This document shows, piece after piece, positions 31,301-39,237 of a stretch of 64,000 nt of DNA. Source of the stretch: Saccharomyces mikatae IFO 1815 (lineage: Eukaryota; Ascomycota; Saccharomycetes; Saccharomycetales; Saccharomycetaceae); NCBI RefSeq assembly GCF_947241705.1, contig NC_079267.1, forward strand, positions 584,501 through 648,500, read 5' to 3'. The notes under the pieces are model-generated. The model searched no databases. It saw only the letters and a program-made list of their open reading frames with translations, and was not told the DNA's origin. Position numbers and translations under genes: made by a program. Within the stretch, counting starts at the first letter, position 1; the number at the start of each line of letters is the position of its first letter.

Positions 31301-31522
31301 ACTTTTACTTTTATCGGAATCAGACACGTCACTCAAAGATGATTCTGAAGAGTATATAAGGCTAAATCTTCTTGGCCTTGTTGTCCCTAGCATGGGAGGT
31401 GACTGCTTGGGCGTAGAACAAACTTCACCCTTTTTTATGAGTCTTTTAATATTTGCTGGTAGCTTACCAGAATGTGTGCTATGATTCACCGTACTTTTTC
31501 GAGGACTTTTCTTGCCTACCAT
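28307..31522 (-). CDS. IFH1: Ifh1, co-activator of ribosomal protein genes
   Basis: The 1071-residue acidic nuclear protein binds the FHA domain of Fhl1 at ribosomal-protein promoters under TORC1 control, and also takes part in the CURI complex that couples these genes to rRNA processing. Long Asp/Glu/Ser tracts alternate with Lys-rich stretches. The segment VTNVFIDIDDLDPDSFYFHY at about 600-618 corresponds to the forkhead-binding region shared with the paralog Crf1. A basic coiled stretch (KKTEKKRQLKKKKKLLKIRK) lies near 880. The C-terminal WRRRQSMVEAAAENLRFTKN is strongly conserved. S. cerevisiae Ifh1 has 1085 residues, and the differences lie mainly in the acidic tracts. Confidence 0.96.
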   Translation of the reverse strand: MVGKKSPRKSTVNHSTHSGKLPANIKRLIKKGEVCSTPKQSPPMLGTTRPRRFSLIYSSESSLSDVSDSDKSKSANLHRNKKKAKNVSNNSQGKKSKLIQRQQDYDDEGTQSSDYRAITDEGESENEEEESEDDEDDDGSDSDSETSSDDENIDFVKLTAQRKKRAMKALSAMNTNSNTLHSSLENSNKNEAITMSYRKEKEEEEKEKHQQPKKKEVKSPNTTTTQQALSFKFKRESDGISFGNGSGDYNEDIGEEVLDLKNKDNDDQEEGKVGPKATLSNNDELRFPNISESDESEYDIDQDAYFDVINNENSHGEIGTDLETGDDDLPILEEEEQNIVSELQNDDQLSFDGSIHEEGSDPVDDAENKFLQNEYNQENGYDEEDEEDEIMSDFDMPFYEDPKFANLYYYGDGSEPKLSLSTSLPLMLNDEKLSKLKRKEAKKREQEERKQRRKLHKKSQKPSTRTTSNVDNDEYIFNVFFQSDDENNDNKSEKGKHKSDQSGIRHKNKGLNIIKSNDNLEPSIRNLGLNSGKYNSSDDEYDNILLDVAHLPSDDENSHSETSNDSDTDEELRALDSDSLDIGMELNDDYDEDDDDDSSVTNVFIDIDDLDPDSFYFHYDDSDGSSSITSSNSEKENLDESKDCKHDLLETVVYVDGESTDEDDNLPPPSSRTKNIGSKAKEIVSSNVVGLRPPKLGTWETDNKPFSIIDGLSTKSLYALIQEHQQLREQHQRAQTPDIKREGSASANNGTINGDELTLNELLNMSELEDDSPSHTDDMENNGSHNNTVNNKSTNGHAADWYEVPKVPLSAFRNKGINAYEEDEYMLPANSNRKVPIGYLGNERTRKKIDKMKELQRKKTEKKRQLKKKKKLLKIRKEREKARKEQETMSLQLGINVHDTHDNDNNSHSDMYTGTDFTTNENTPMDGLPSHTPDDASLLSRNVDLTVGSNTRKNSTKSVGLDEIHEILGKDENDLLPVGNINDYDTHDSHAIGDTDADILASLTAPVQFDNTLNHENSNSMWRRRQSMVEAAAENLRFTKNGLFSESALADIEGIMGNDANHSFEFNDVLQ

Positions 31523-32482
31523 TATGTTCTGCTCTCACTTTGCCGAGTATTTCTCTTTTTGTTTTTATATTGTTTCTTTTTTTGAGTTTGTTTTTTTAAC
31601 AAGCTTGAAATGACTTTCGTTGAATGAATATTACTAGGTTCAATGCGGTTGTTGCTTATGAAGCTCACCAAAAATTAAAAAAAATAGTTATAGGTTTCTC
31701 CTATGCCGGAATTATGGGAAGGAAGGAATGTAATAAATATGCAGTAACTAATATAGCCTTTCGAAGAGTTCCTGTTTTCTAGTCGTTTCTTATAGCAAGT
31801 GTTTCGAATGTGTTCAAAGATTACCAATGCTTTTACAAATACTTACAGCAAGCTGATTAAAGAACTTGAAAGGCCAAAAGTCCAAACATGGAAAACACCT
31901 ATTCTGTAGTCTCTTTTCCCTAGTAGCACTTCAAATCAATTTAGTGATGAGATGAAAAAAAAAAATAATAATTCCAACAAAAAAGAAACGACCGGCAGGG
32001 CAACCTATAGCAGTCTCAATTCGTGTAATGCGATTTTCCTTTCCGTACGGGTAACGGTTATACATAGTTTATTATTAATAGTGTACCTTCTTCGCAGTAA
32101 TACAAATACTCCCAATAACTGACGTTTGAAGGTTTGCCTGGTATACCTAGGATCGTGTGCTAGCAGACTCTTAGCATAGTTTACCTTTCAATCGCATTAC
32201 GGAATAATTAGGTATCCGAACCCCACACGGAAAAATCGGAACAATACTTGAAATTTTCGTTCTTTTCTTTTTTCTGCTTTCTGAAGTCTCTGCCCCTCTA
32301 TTGCGTACTCGATTTCATATCAGAGGCCATCTCAAACGTAAAGATCCATCCAGGAGTATACCTCATAAAAACGTCAACACTAGGAGGCGAGATAACTTTT
32401 CAAAGATTTTTTGCCGTTGTCTTCTCTTTGTTGTGTTTACTATGCCCTTTGGCGCAAAGAAGAAAAAGTGTGCACACAAGAG
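31523..32482. other. divergent IFH1-YLR224W promoter region with a Reb1 site
   Basis: This 960-bp gene-free stretch separates two diverging genes. CGGGTAA at 32048-32054 is the reverse complement of the Reb1 core TTACCCG. Poly-A/T runs lie at about 31565-31600 and 31954-31990. A 14-codon upstream frame ends at the YLR224W start and is listed separately. No RNA gene or LTR is visible. Confidence 0.6.
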
Positions 32483-32486
32483 ATGA
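32442..32486 (+). promoter_or_regulatory. short upstream frame whose stop overlaps the YLR224W start
   Basis: An ATG at 32442 opens a 14-codon frame, MPFGAKKKKCAHKR. Its TGA stop (32484-32486) overlaps the main ATG (32483-32485) as ATGA. If the mRNA starts upstream of 32442, this frame would be met first and could lower or couple translation of the F-box protein. The transcript start is unknown, so its role is inference. Confidence 0.4.
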
Positions 32487-33595
32487 ATCAGAGCGATCGG
32501 AGCTTGATGGATTTACCACTGGAGATCCATCTATCATTACTAGAATACGTGCCGAATGAACTTCGTGCTGTTAACAAATACTTTTACGTTCTGCATAACC
32601 ATAGTTACAAGGAGAAGAGCTTGGCATGGATAGCTCAGGACAACTATATATGGACCGTTATCAAAACTTCGTTGTGTCTCTACGTCAAAAGCTTGGATCC
32701 GCTTCGGCAGTATGCTAGAGAAATCATTCAAGATACGGCAGAACCAGGCTCTAACGTTTTGTTGTGTAAGACGAAATACATCGCTGATTCATGGTATATA
32801 GTATACAATGCACTGCAATATCCTGGAAAAATAATCAATATAGAATGGCACAAATACAACAAAAAATATCAGAGTTTAAGCACGGAAGATTCCAATAGTA
32901 GCTTTAGTAATCGGCCCAAGGAGAGAACTCTCATGCAGTCGTTGACTGCAATACCGGTTGACTTTTGGTCCAGAAGGAAAGACGAACCTACACCAGTGAA
33001 CGTTTGGTTTTATGTGAAAAATGCGCACGTTGCCAGATACATACCGAAAATTATTACAGAAATAGGCATATGCAACTATGGGCCGAAGCAGATCGTGGCA
33101 AGTGCAGGCTATATTAATGAACTGATAACATCTGAAGGGACGTACTGTATTAATTTAGGGCATCTTCCTAGGTTGTACAATGAACAAATTTTTGAAGGTA
33201 CCGGAACGACACACCTCCCCCTGGAGTTGAAGACCATTGATAGAACAGACTCAGATGTTTGTATCAATGGGGATTTAGTATTGCTAGGTTATGACTTTAT
33301 TCCGTACCAAATATCGAAACCGTGGCTACTCTTCAGAATTGAGCAGGTAAATGGCATTGAGGCAATTTTCAACTATAGCGAATGTTCTTTTTCATATAAG
33401 TTTGCGTGGAGCTTGGCCTGCTTGCAATCTGAAGAGAAAATCAAACTTCCTAAAGATACGATTAGCGGTCACAGTTCATCTTATAAGCCTTCCAAATTGA
33501 TAAGAAGTTTTGTTTACAAGCATCCGGAACAAAAACAAGACCTTGATCAAGAAATAGCATTGCCCAATTGGAATACTCCTTATCTTCGAAGATGA
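32483..33595 (+). CDS. F-box protein, YLR224W orthologue
   Basis: This 370-residue protein has an N-terminal F-box (about residues 8-45, LPLEIHLSLLEYVPNELRAV), which binds Skp1 and would make it a substrate adaptor of an SCF ubiquitin ligase. The rest has no recognised repeat; it is a compact conserved domain containing RPKERTLMQSLTA and NAHVARYIPKIITEIGICN. S. cerevisiae YLR224W (about 369 residues) is reported to join SCF complexes. Substrates cannot be read from the sequence. The start is placed at the ATG giving MNQSDRSLMDLP; the open frame upstream has no ATG. Confidence 0.93.
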   Translation: MNQSDRSLMDLPLEIHLSLLEYVPNELRAVNKYFYVLHNHSYKEKSLAWIAQDNYIWTVIKTSLCLYVKSLDPLRQYAREIIQDTAEPGSNVLLCKTKYIADSWYIVYNALQYPGKIINIEWHKYNKKYQSLSTEDSNSSFSNRPKERTLMQSLTAIPVDFWSRRKDEPTPVNVWFYVKNAHVARYIPKIITEIGICNYGPKQIVASAGYINELITSEGTYCINLGHLPRLYNEQIFEGTGTTHLPLELKTIDRTDSDVCINGDLVLLGYDFIPYQISKPWLLFRIEQVNGIEAIFNYSECSFSYKFAWSLACLQSEEKIKLPKDTISGHSSSYKPSKLIRSFVYKHPEQKQDLDQEIALPNWNTPYLRR

Positions 33596-33719
33596 TAAAA
33601 AATTATTAATCAGTCTATAATATATATGCATATATATGTATATGAACCTACCTACTTACATAATAGATATAATATTCTTGCAATTATAAAAAATATACAT
33701 ATAGCAGGAGTTTATTCTT

Positions 33720-34943
33720 TCAGTTAATAAACGTACTTTCGATGATGGAAACTCCTTCATCATCGTCGAATTTTGATCTTTGGCAGAATTGGTAAATAAA
33801 AGGCTTCATGTTTGCTAAATTTTCAGCAATTGACCTAATGAAAGCAGGCAGCTCACTCATTATATCATATCTATTGACTAATCTTAGATTAGATTCTTCA
33901 AAGCCGCGAGGGAATGCAATAGATGTGGGATATTTCCAACCATTTTGCTTATCCTCTTGTGTGGATGGGAACTTCACCGCATGATCGTTCACACTTGATC
34001 CTACCTCCAAAATCTTGTCTTTATCACTAACCGCCCATATAGTCACTGTAGCACTGCCGTATTCTTTTGTTGTGGTAAATTCAATACACATCATTGAACT
34101 TTTCTTACCATTGAAACAAAGAAAATTCCATTTGCTTGCCGCCTTATTAGGTATCAGCCCCTGGACGGCATCTAAGTATAACATAGGCGTGTCTTTCAGG
34201 TCTAGTTTTACAAGTGTATCGTTTTTTTTGTATGATATAGTGCCATTGCAAAACCCTCTAGGAACAAATACATGTCTGATCATCCTTCTAGACGTACTGG
34301 AAGAGTCTCTTTTAGTCAATTCTTCTAAGCTTATGCTCTTATCAAGGTAGTAGTTGGAGCCATCTGGATTTATTATAAATCCCTCTTGTAGATTTACGGT
34401 CATGTCAACTTTCAAATCCTTTAGCAAACAGTTTGTGCTTCCCTTTGGAATGTCTATCTTAATTAACAACTGAGCAAACCCATCTGATGAAGAATCTTTC
34501 AGAGGCACAAAATGAAAAGTTACATTGTCCGATTCTACTTTCAATGTATCGAAATCTTTGATATTATCAATTTTGAAGCTTTCCCATATATCAATGTTCT
34601 CTTCAGAGTCCTCCCCGCTACTAGCTTTGAATACTTTGAAATTTAACTGAAATCCTTTATATATACCCCCCATAATACTTGAATATAATAGTTGGATAAA
34701 TCCACATTTGTCATTGGTGAGATCCGTAAAATACAGAGTCTGCGTCTCTATCCTTGTTTCCGTTGGGTTTCTTACTGCTTTCAACAAGCTATGTGATTTG
34801 AATTTTTTGTGATTTGACGTCCTACAAAACCATTCCAATTTAGATGTATCCTGGAATTTAGTGTAATTATTATGATCCTTTTCAGATAAAACTTCCTTAA
34901 CAGGAGCAAATTTTGTCTTTTCCTTTTTAATTGCAACCGCCAT
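33720..34943 (-). CDS. uncharacterised conserved protein, YLR225C orthologue
   Basis: The 407-residue protein matches the position of S. cerevisiae YLR225C. I recognise no catalytic motif. The sequence is mostly beta-strand-like with repeated short hydrophobic strands (TLYFTDLTNDKCGFIQLLYSSI, GSATVTIWAVSDK) and ends ...FDDDEGVSIIESTFIN. It has no signal peptide or membrane span. Lipocalin-like or tropomyosin-suppressor (Svf1-type) folds show comparable strand patterns; this resemblance is only an impression and would need a structure search. It diverges from BUR2. Confidence 0.88.
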   Translation of the reverse strand: MAVAIKKEKTKFAPVKEVLSEKDHNNYTKFQDTSKLEWFCRTSNHKKFKSHSLLKAVRNPTETRIETQTLYFTDLTNDKCGFIQLLYSSIMGGIYKGFQLNFKVFKASSGEDSEENIDIWESFKIDNIKDFDTLKVESDNVTFHFVPLKDSSSDGFAQLLIKIDIPKGSTNCLLKDLKVDMTVNLQEGFIINPDGSNYYLDKSISLEELTKRDSSSTSRRMIRHVFVPRGFCNGTISYKKNDTLVKLDLKDTPMLYLDAVQGLIPNKAASKWNFLCFNGKKSSMMCIEFTTTKEYGSATVTIWAVSDKDKILEVGSSVNDHAVKFPSTQEDKQNGWKYPTSIAFPRGFEESNLRLVNRYDIMSELPAFIRSIAENLANMKPFIYQFCQRSKFDDDEGVSIIESTFIN

Positions 34944-35370
34944 TCTTTTTTCTTTACGAGTTTAAGTTCAGCTAACAATATATTGCCCCAAAATTCTGGA
35001 AATTTCTCGAAGATTTAGAAGGAAATCATCACTATCTCAGTGTATATCATGTCTATTTATATATAAAATCTTTATTCCCCTATTAATAGTTTCTGTTAAG
35101 CCCTATCCCAAGAAATAAAAGCCGGATATAACCCTATATTTTCTTCTTTTGACCTATCTGTCGTTTAGCACTCTTATTTTCATAACCTATCCAACATATT
35201 CTTTTGACCTAGGTCACCCGTGAAATTTCATTTCTTAGTTTTCAAGAAAAGAAGAAAAGCAATTGAAAGAATCATTACTTTTATTACAAGTACGTAAAAT
35301 TGGGAGTTGTAATCATTCCTTTACAGAAAATATTGTATATTCTTTGCATATAATTACACACACCAAAGTA
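34944..35370. other. divergent YLR225C-BUR2 promoter region
   Basis: No gene is seen in these 427 bp. The BUR2 frame stays open without ATG for 36 codons before its start. The motif TTTGACCTA/TTTTGACCTAGGTCA occurs twice (near 35149 and 35203); the second copy is part of a short palindrome TGACCTAGGTCA. I do not know a factor for it. Confidence 0.45.
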
Positions 35371-36558
35371 ATGTCTGCTACTTCTTCAAGTGGTGACGTA
35401 AATAAAGTTCTAGTTTTACCAAAGCCAACGACTAATGCATCACCACCACCAGCATCGAGTGGGTTTAACGCAAGGACCCTGTGGCCAGATCTGATAGAAA
35501 CTCCAGAAAACCGGTGGGTTTTTGAGTGCAAAGATATTATCGAAAAGATAGGGACTAATGAACCGATAGCATTGGAAATGAAGAAAAATATGGAAAAATG
35601 TTTGATGTATTTCTACACACTTAAGAAAAAACTGAACCTCTTTGATCACACTTACACAGCATCGTGCATTCTCTTCTATAGATATTGGTTTGTATATGGA
35701 ATACCAACGACGATAACCGAATGTATACATATATCACAGGGGATTCTGGTGACTGCATGCAAAACGATGGAGAATAATAGGCCCATAGAGGCCTATGTTA
35801 AGGCTACCTGTGATTTTTTAATGCAAAGTGTACCGTCTTTGAAAAGTCGAACAAATATCGATAAACTGAAATGGGAATTCAGAGATAAGTTAGTGACAAA
35901 TGAAAAAAAAATCTTGTGTTTATTTGGATTCGATTTAAATATTGGTAATCCAAAGGAGTTAATTGAAGAAGTATTCAGCGGCTATTATAGATTCAACAGG
36001 GATCACAATTTGCCAGAAAATTTCAAGAAAGCTTTTCCAAAAATTCTACAAGAATCAAGAAATTTTATGGTGCAAGCTGTCACCCAACCCGTTTCTTTAT
36101 TGTGTGACGGTTTCACTTTCATCGCTTTATCTCTCATATATTGTGGTTTAGAGTATAAAAAACTTGTCGACAAAGATTTCAGATATCCAAAAAACTTTTT
36201 TAAGGATAGATTTCCTATTGAAGTCACGCCGGATAATTTCGCTAATATCTTCACCGATTATAAGTTACTGGAGGAGAATTTTTTCAATTTGAAAAGTAAT
36301 AAGGGTGCCAAGTTACAAATTGATGCAAGGATGATCCATTCTGTGATTGATGAAAGTATAAATGTGGAAAATGAGACTTCAGAACTCTCTGATCCATTCA
36401 ACTACGACTTGATCAAATCTGGTGAGGTGAAAGAAGAGTTTTTAAACCATATTGAAACTAGGGTTGCAGATTTATTAGAGAAGACTAAACAGGAAAGTAC
36501 GAAGAGAAAGGCTAAAGACCCTGTAAGAGTCCCAGATGCTAAAAAACCCAAAATATAA
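35371..36558 (+). CDS. BUR2: Bur2, cyclin partner of the Bur1 kinase
   Basis: The 395-residue cyclin activates Bur1 (Sgv1), the yeast P-TEFb-like kinase that phosphorylates Spt5 and promotes elongation by RNA polymerase II, histone H2B ubiquitination and H3K4/K36 methylation. The cyclin fold covers about residues 45-290, with ILFYRYWFVYGIPTTITECIHIS in the first repeat. The C-terminus is basic (STKRKAKDPVRVPDAKKPK), likely a nuclear localisation signal. The ATG at 35371 gives MSATSSSGDVNKVLVLP, as in S. cerevisiae, and the same length (395). Its stop is only 21 bp from that of the convergent ADY4. Confidence 0.95.
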   Translation: MSATSSSGDVNKVLVLPKPTTNASPPPASSGFNARTLWPDLIETPENRWVFECKDIIEKIGTNEPIALEMKKNMEKCLMYFYTLKKKLNLFDHTYTASCILFYRYWFVYGIPTTITECIHISQGILVTACKTMENNRPIEAYVKATCDFLMQSVPSLKSRTNIDKLKWEFRDKLVTNEKKILCLFGFDLNIGNPKELIEEVFSGYYRFNRDHNLPENFKKAFPKILQESRNFMVQAVTQPVSLLCDGFTFIALSLIYCGLEYKKLVDKDFRYPKNFFKDRFPIEVTPDNFANIFTDYKLLEENFFNLKSNKGAKLQIDARMIHSVIDESINVENETSELSDPFNYDLIKSGEVKEEFLNHIETRVADLLEKTKQESTKRKAKDPVRVPDAKKPKI

Positions 36559-36579
36559 AGCAAGAGTAGCAGTTTTTGT

Positions 36580-38061
36580 TTAAGAGAGTGGATCGATAAA
36601 GGCCTCATATATACATAATAGAATATCTGGCAAATTTCCTATGTTATCCTCGTAGCAATATTTCCAAAACTCAATCCAATAATCATCAGTTTCTAAATCT
36701 TTAGATGAATCCAGGTGCAGCTTTTCCTTAAGTTTTGATTTCATTTTATCTATTATTATTCTCGGATGTTTAAATTGATAAATGTGCGGATGGTAATTAT
36801 CGAGAGATTCTGAACTGTCATTATCTTCAGATACTTTTTCAGCAACGAGTAACTTCCCCTGTATAGTGGTCAAGAGCATCCTGGGCAATCGAAATTTACT
36901 CACTTCATCAGGGCTCTCACAAGCATCAATAAGATTTTCAACAACAGACAAACATTCTATGGTCAAATTATCCGTTTCAGATGGTGTTTCAGATGAGAAT
37001 TCATCATCTTGCATATAGTATAGCTTTACTACATAAAAAAATTGGATGACTTTAAACTGAACCCCTGGCGAAAGTAATAGGCTTTCTAGAATTTTATTCA
37101 AGCAGCATATTATTTGAGGATCATTCTTAAGTTTGAGGGTTATTGACAGTATATTTTTCTGAATTGCTTCGTTAATATGGTCACTGTTTACCAGTAGCCC
37201 AATTCTAGGACCAAACGCATCACATTCACACTCCCAGATTTTGCTTCTCAAAATGGCTAACATTTCTTCAATTTCTGCACAACATTGAAAAAAATGGCTC
37301 AAAACAAAGTTCTCATTGATCTTTGATAATTTGAGCGAAAACCTATCCATCGCGTCAAAAGCAGCGCAGTATAACGCCTCGATAACATCGATCTCGTCCA
37401 GTGACCAATGCCATTGTAGTGATCTTTTCTCCTCATTTAATTCGAAATCGTGAGAATAATTTGTATTTTGCCTTTTGATAAAGTTGCTTAAATTATTACC
37501 CACTAATGTTTCATTTTCTTTCAAATCAACGAGGAAACAATGGCAGCACAGCAAGGATACAAATAATTCGCAGAGTTCAAAAAAATTTCGAATTTTTTCG
37601 TCCGCAATACTTGCAAACAATCTTGCTTTTTTAGAGTATGCAATGAATTGTAAACACCAACGAAACGATTGAAATGCGAGGTTGTAATTTTTATCTATAT
37701 GGGCAAATACTCCCTGAAATAACTTTATATATAGCACCAGTTCTAGTTTCCTTGTTGTCTCCGGGTCGACTTTCTCTTTCTTCAATATTTTGATGATGTG
37801 TTTTGGGCCCATTGAAAGATTGAAGTTTAAAATTTTGCTTAAAGCTTCTTTCAGAAGGTGATTGGTTTGAATCCTTAAAGGAGATCTCTTTTTCATAATG
37901 GCAAGATCATAGAATAGGACATGGTATGGAATATGAAGGGCTAGGAAGTTTCTCATCAAATCACCGTCATATTCTTGTAAATTTAGAATTGTCTTCACAG
38001 CTTTCTTAAATTCTTTTCTTGAACTTTTACTAAAAGTTTGGTAATCAAAGTCCATATTCAT
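36580..38061 (-). CDS. ADY4: Ady4, meiotic spindle-pole-body outer plaque protein
   Basis: The 493-residue protein is a structural part of the modified outer plaque built on spindle pole bodies in meiosis II, with Mpc54, Mpc70/Spo21 and Spo74, from which the prospore membrane grows. No enzymatic domain is visible. The chain is largely helical with many Lys/Glu/Leu residues and Cys pairs. The ATG at 38061 (MNMDFDYQTF) gives exactly the S. cerevisiae length. A second Met two codons later is possible. The five upstream open codons contain no ATG. Confidence 0.93.
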   Translation of the reverse strand: MNMDFDYQTFSKSSRKEFKKAVKTILNLQEYDGDLMRNFLALHIPYHVLFYDLAIMKKRSPLRIQTNHLLKEALSKILNFNLSMGPKHIIKILKKEKVDPETTRKLELVLYIKLFQGVFAHIDKNYNLAFQSFRWCLQFIAYSKKARLFASIADEKIRNFFELCELFVSLLCCHCFLVDLKENETLVGNNLSNFIKRQNTNYSHDFELNEEKRSLQWHWSLDEIDVIEALYCAAFDAMDRFSLKLSKINENFVLSHFFQCCAEIEEMLAILRSKIWECECDAFGPRIGLLVNSDHINEAIQKNILSITLKLKNDPQIICCLNKILESLLLSPGVQFKVIQFFYVVKLYYMQDDEFSSETPSETDNLTIECLSVVENLIDACESPDEVSKFRLPRMLLTTIQGKLLVAEKVSEDNDSSESLDNYHPHIYQFKHPRIIIDKMKSKLKEKLHLDSSKDLETDDYWIEFWKYCYEDNIGNLPDILLCIYEAFIDPLS

Positions 38062-38337
38062 TATATGTTTGTGCACAGTTTATGATATATGAAGAATAAA
38101 TAGGGCATATATATAACTTGGTTATCTATGTTCCTGTAAGTGATGAAGTTGTATCATAGCAATTGCCAACTGTGCTCTTTTGTTAAAGTGCAAATCATCA
38201 TCCCCAATAAAATATAGTAAAATAGAAATCGAAATAGCGTCTAATCAGCTTTCTTCAAAGTTTAATTGAGGTGGAACCTTTGTGGTCGAGCGATGATTCA
38301 ATTACTTGACGTCATTTGTGTATCTACTATTGTTCCA

Positions 38338-38346
38338 TTTTGTGGC
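38338..38346 (-). promoter_or_regulatory. middle sporulation element upstream of ADY4
   Basis: On the minus strand this reads GCCACAAAA, a perfect GNCRCAAAW match about 277 bp before the ADY4 start and in the gene's orientation. A second core, CACAAAT, lies near 38313. Ndt80-driven expression in mid-sporulation fits the role of Ady4. Confidence 0.5.
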
Positions 38347-38587
38347 GCTTAAATAACCCGGCAGGCAGAGTCCAGTATTTATTTGGTCAAAATCCTTTCT
38401 GCTCATATAAAAGTTATGCAGAAGGAACATGTTTTATTTTCTGTCACCTTCTTTGAAGGATTAGATTCTTCTTTTTATCGCAATGCTCTACGACAGCTTT
38501 GAAAGCTTTCTTTATCTTTGAGAACTTTGAGTACATTCATTACAACCTTATAGGAACGATATGTAATCAGAAGGACTTTTAAAAATA

Positions 38588-38688
38588 TGAGAGCTAAGGG
38601 ATTCGAACCCTTGCATCCGAAGATATCAGAGATTTTAGAGGTTAAATCCACCTAAATCTGACGCCTTAAACCACTCGGCCAAACTCCC
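38588..38688 (-). tRNA. tRNA-Leu (anticodon UAG) with intron
   Basis: The 101-nt gene begins GGGAGTTTGGCCGAGTGG and ends AGCTCTCA. The acceptor stem pairs fully with one G-U, the long variable arm is present, and the B-box reads GGTTCGAATCC. The anticodon region TTTAGG is followed by an intron of about 19 nt that contains CTCTAAA, able to pair with the anticodon as in other spliced yeast tRNAs. Removing it leaves about 82 nt, normal for a leucine tRNA. It corresponds to a tL(UAG)L gene. A Ty element and older LTRs lie 100-200 bp upstream, the preferred integration zone. Confidence 0.95.
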
Positions 38689-38782
38689 ATTCTGTGATGG
38701 AAGTAATAGAAGATAATTTTAGTTAGGTCGGCTCTTTTTTAGTAAATGTTTTTCTTTGCCTGCGGTTACAGTAATTAAATTG

Positions 38783-38830
38783 CTAGTTAATTATCATATA
38801 CGGTGTTAGAAGAGGCATAAAGATTGAAAG
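38783..38830 (+). mobile_element. oldest delta-type LTR remnant, left part
   Basis: About 40 bp matching the delta interior (TTATCATATACGGTGTTAGA). The sequence continues at 45086-45128 on the far side of the younger insertions. It is heavily diverged and lacks its ends, so it is the oldest layer at this site. Confidence 0.75.
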
Positions 38831-38884
38831 TGTTGTAATATAAATCAACTATCATCTACTAACTAGTATTTACGTTACTAGTAT

Positions 38885-39215
38885 TGAGATATTGGCGAAT
38901 TTTGAGATGATTGTTGGGATTCCATTGTTGATAAAGGCAATAATATTAGGTATGTAGATATACTAGAAGTTCTCCTCGAGGATATAGGAATCCAATAAAT
39001 GGAACTCGTAATTCTACATAATTCTGTATATGCTTTTATTGTCATTTTATATTTGTCAGTCATTATCCTATTACATTATCAATCCTTGCATTTCAGCTTC
39101 CACTTATTTCGATGACCGCTTCTCATAACTTATGTCATCTTATAACACCGTATATGATAATGTACTAGTAGTATGACTACTAGTTGATAGACGATAGTTG
39201 ATTTTCATTCCAACA
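38885..39215 (-). repeat. 3' LTR of the Ty element
   Basis: 331 bp; on the minus strand it begins TGTTGGAATG and ends TATCTCA. It is nearly identical to the 5' LTR and to the solo LTRs at 51315-51979 and 52545-52876. Confidence 0.95.
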
Positions 39216-39223
39216 TACCACCC
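39216..39223 (-). other. polypurine tract of the Ty element
   Basis: GGGTGGTA on the minus strand directly abuts the 3' LTR, the position and sequence of the Ty1 plus-strand primer. Confidence 0.85.
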
Positions 39224-39237
39224 ATAATGTAATAGAT

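Noticed and set aside
35263-35370. 36-codon N-terminal extension of BUR2
   Set aside because: No ATG in the extension; MSATSSSGD at 35371 matches the known N-terminus.
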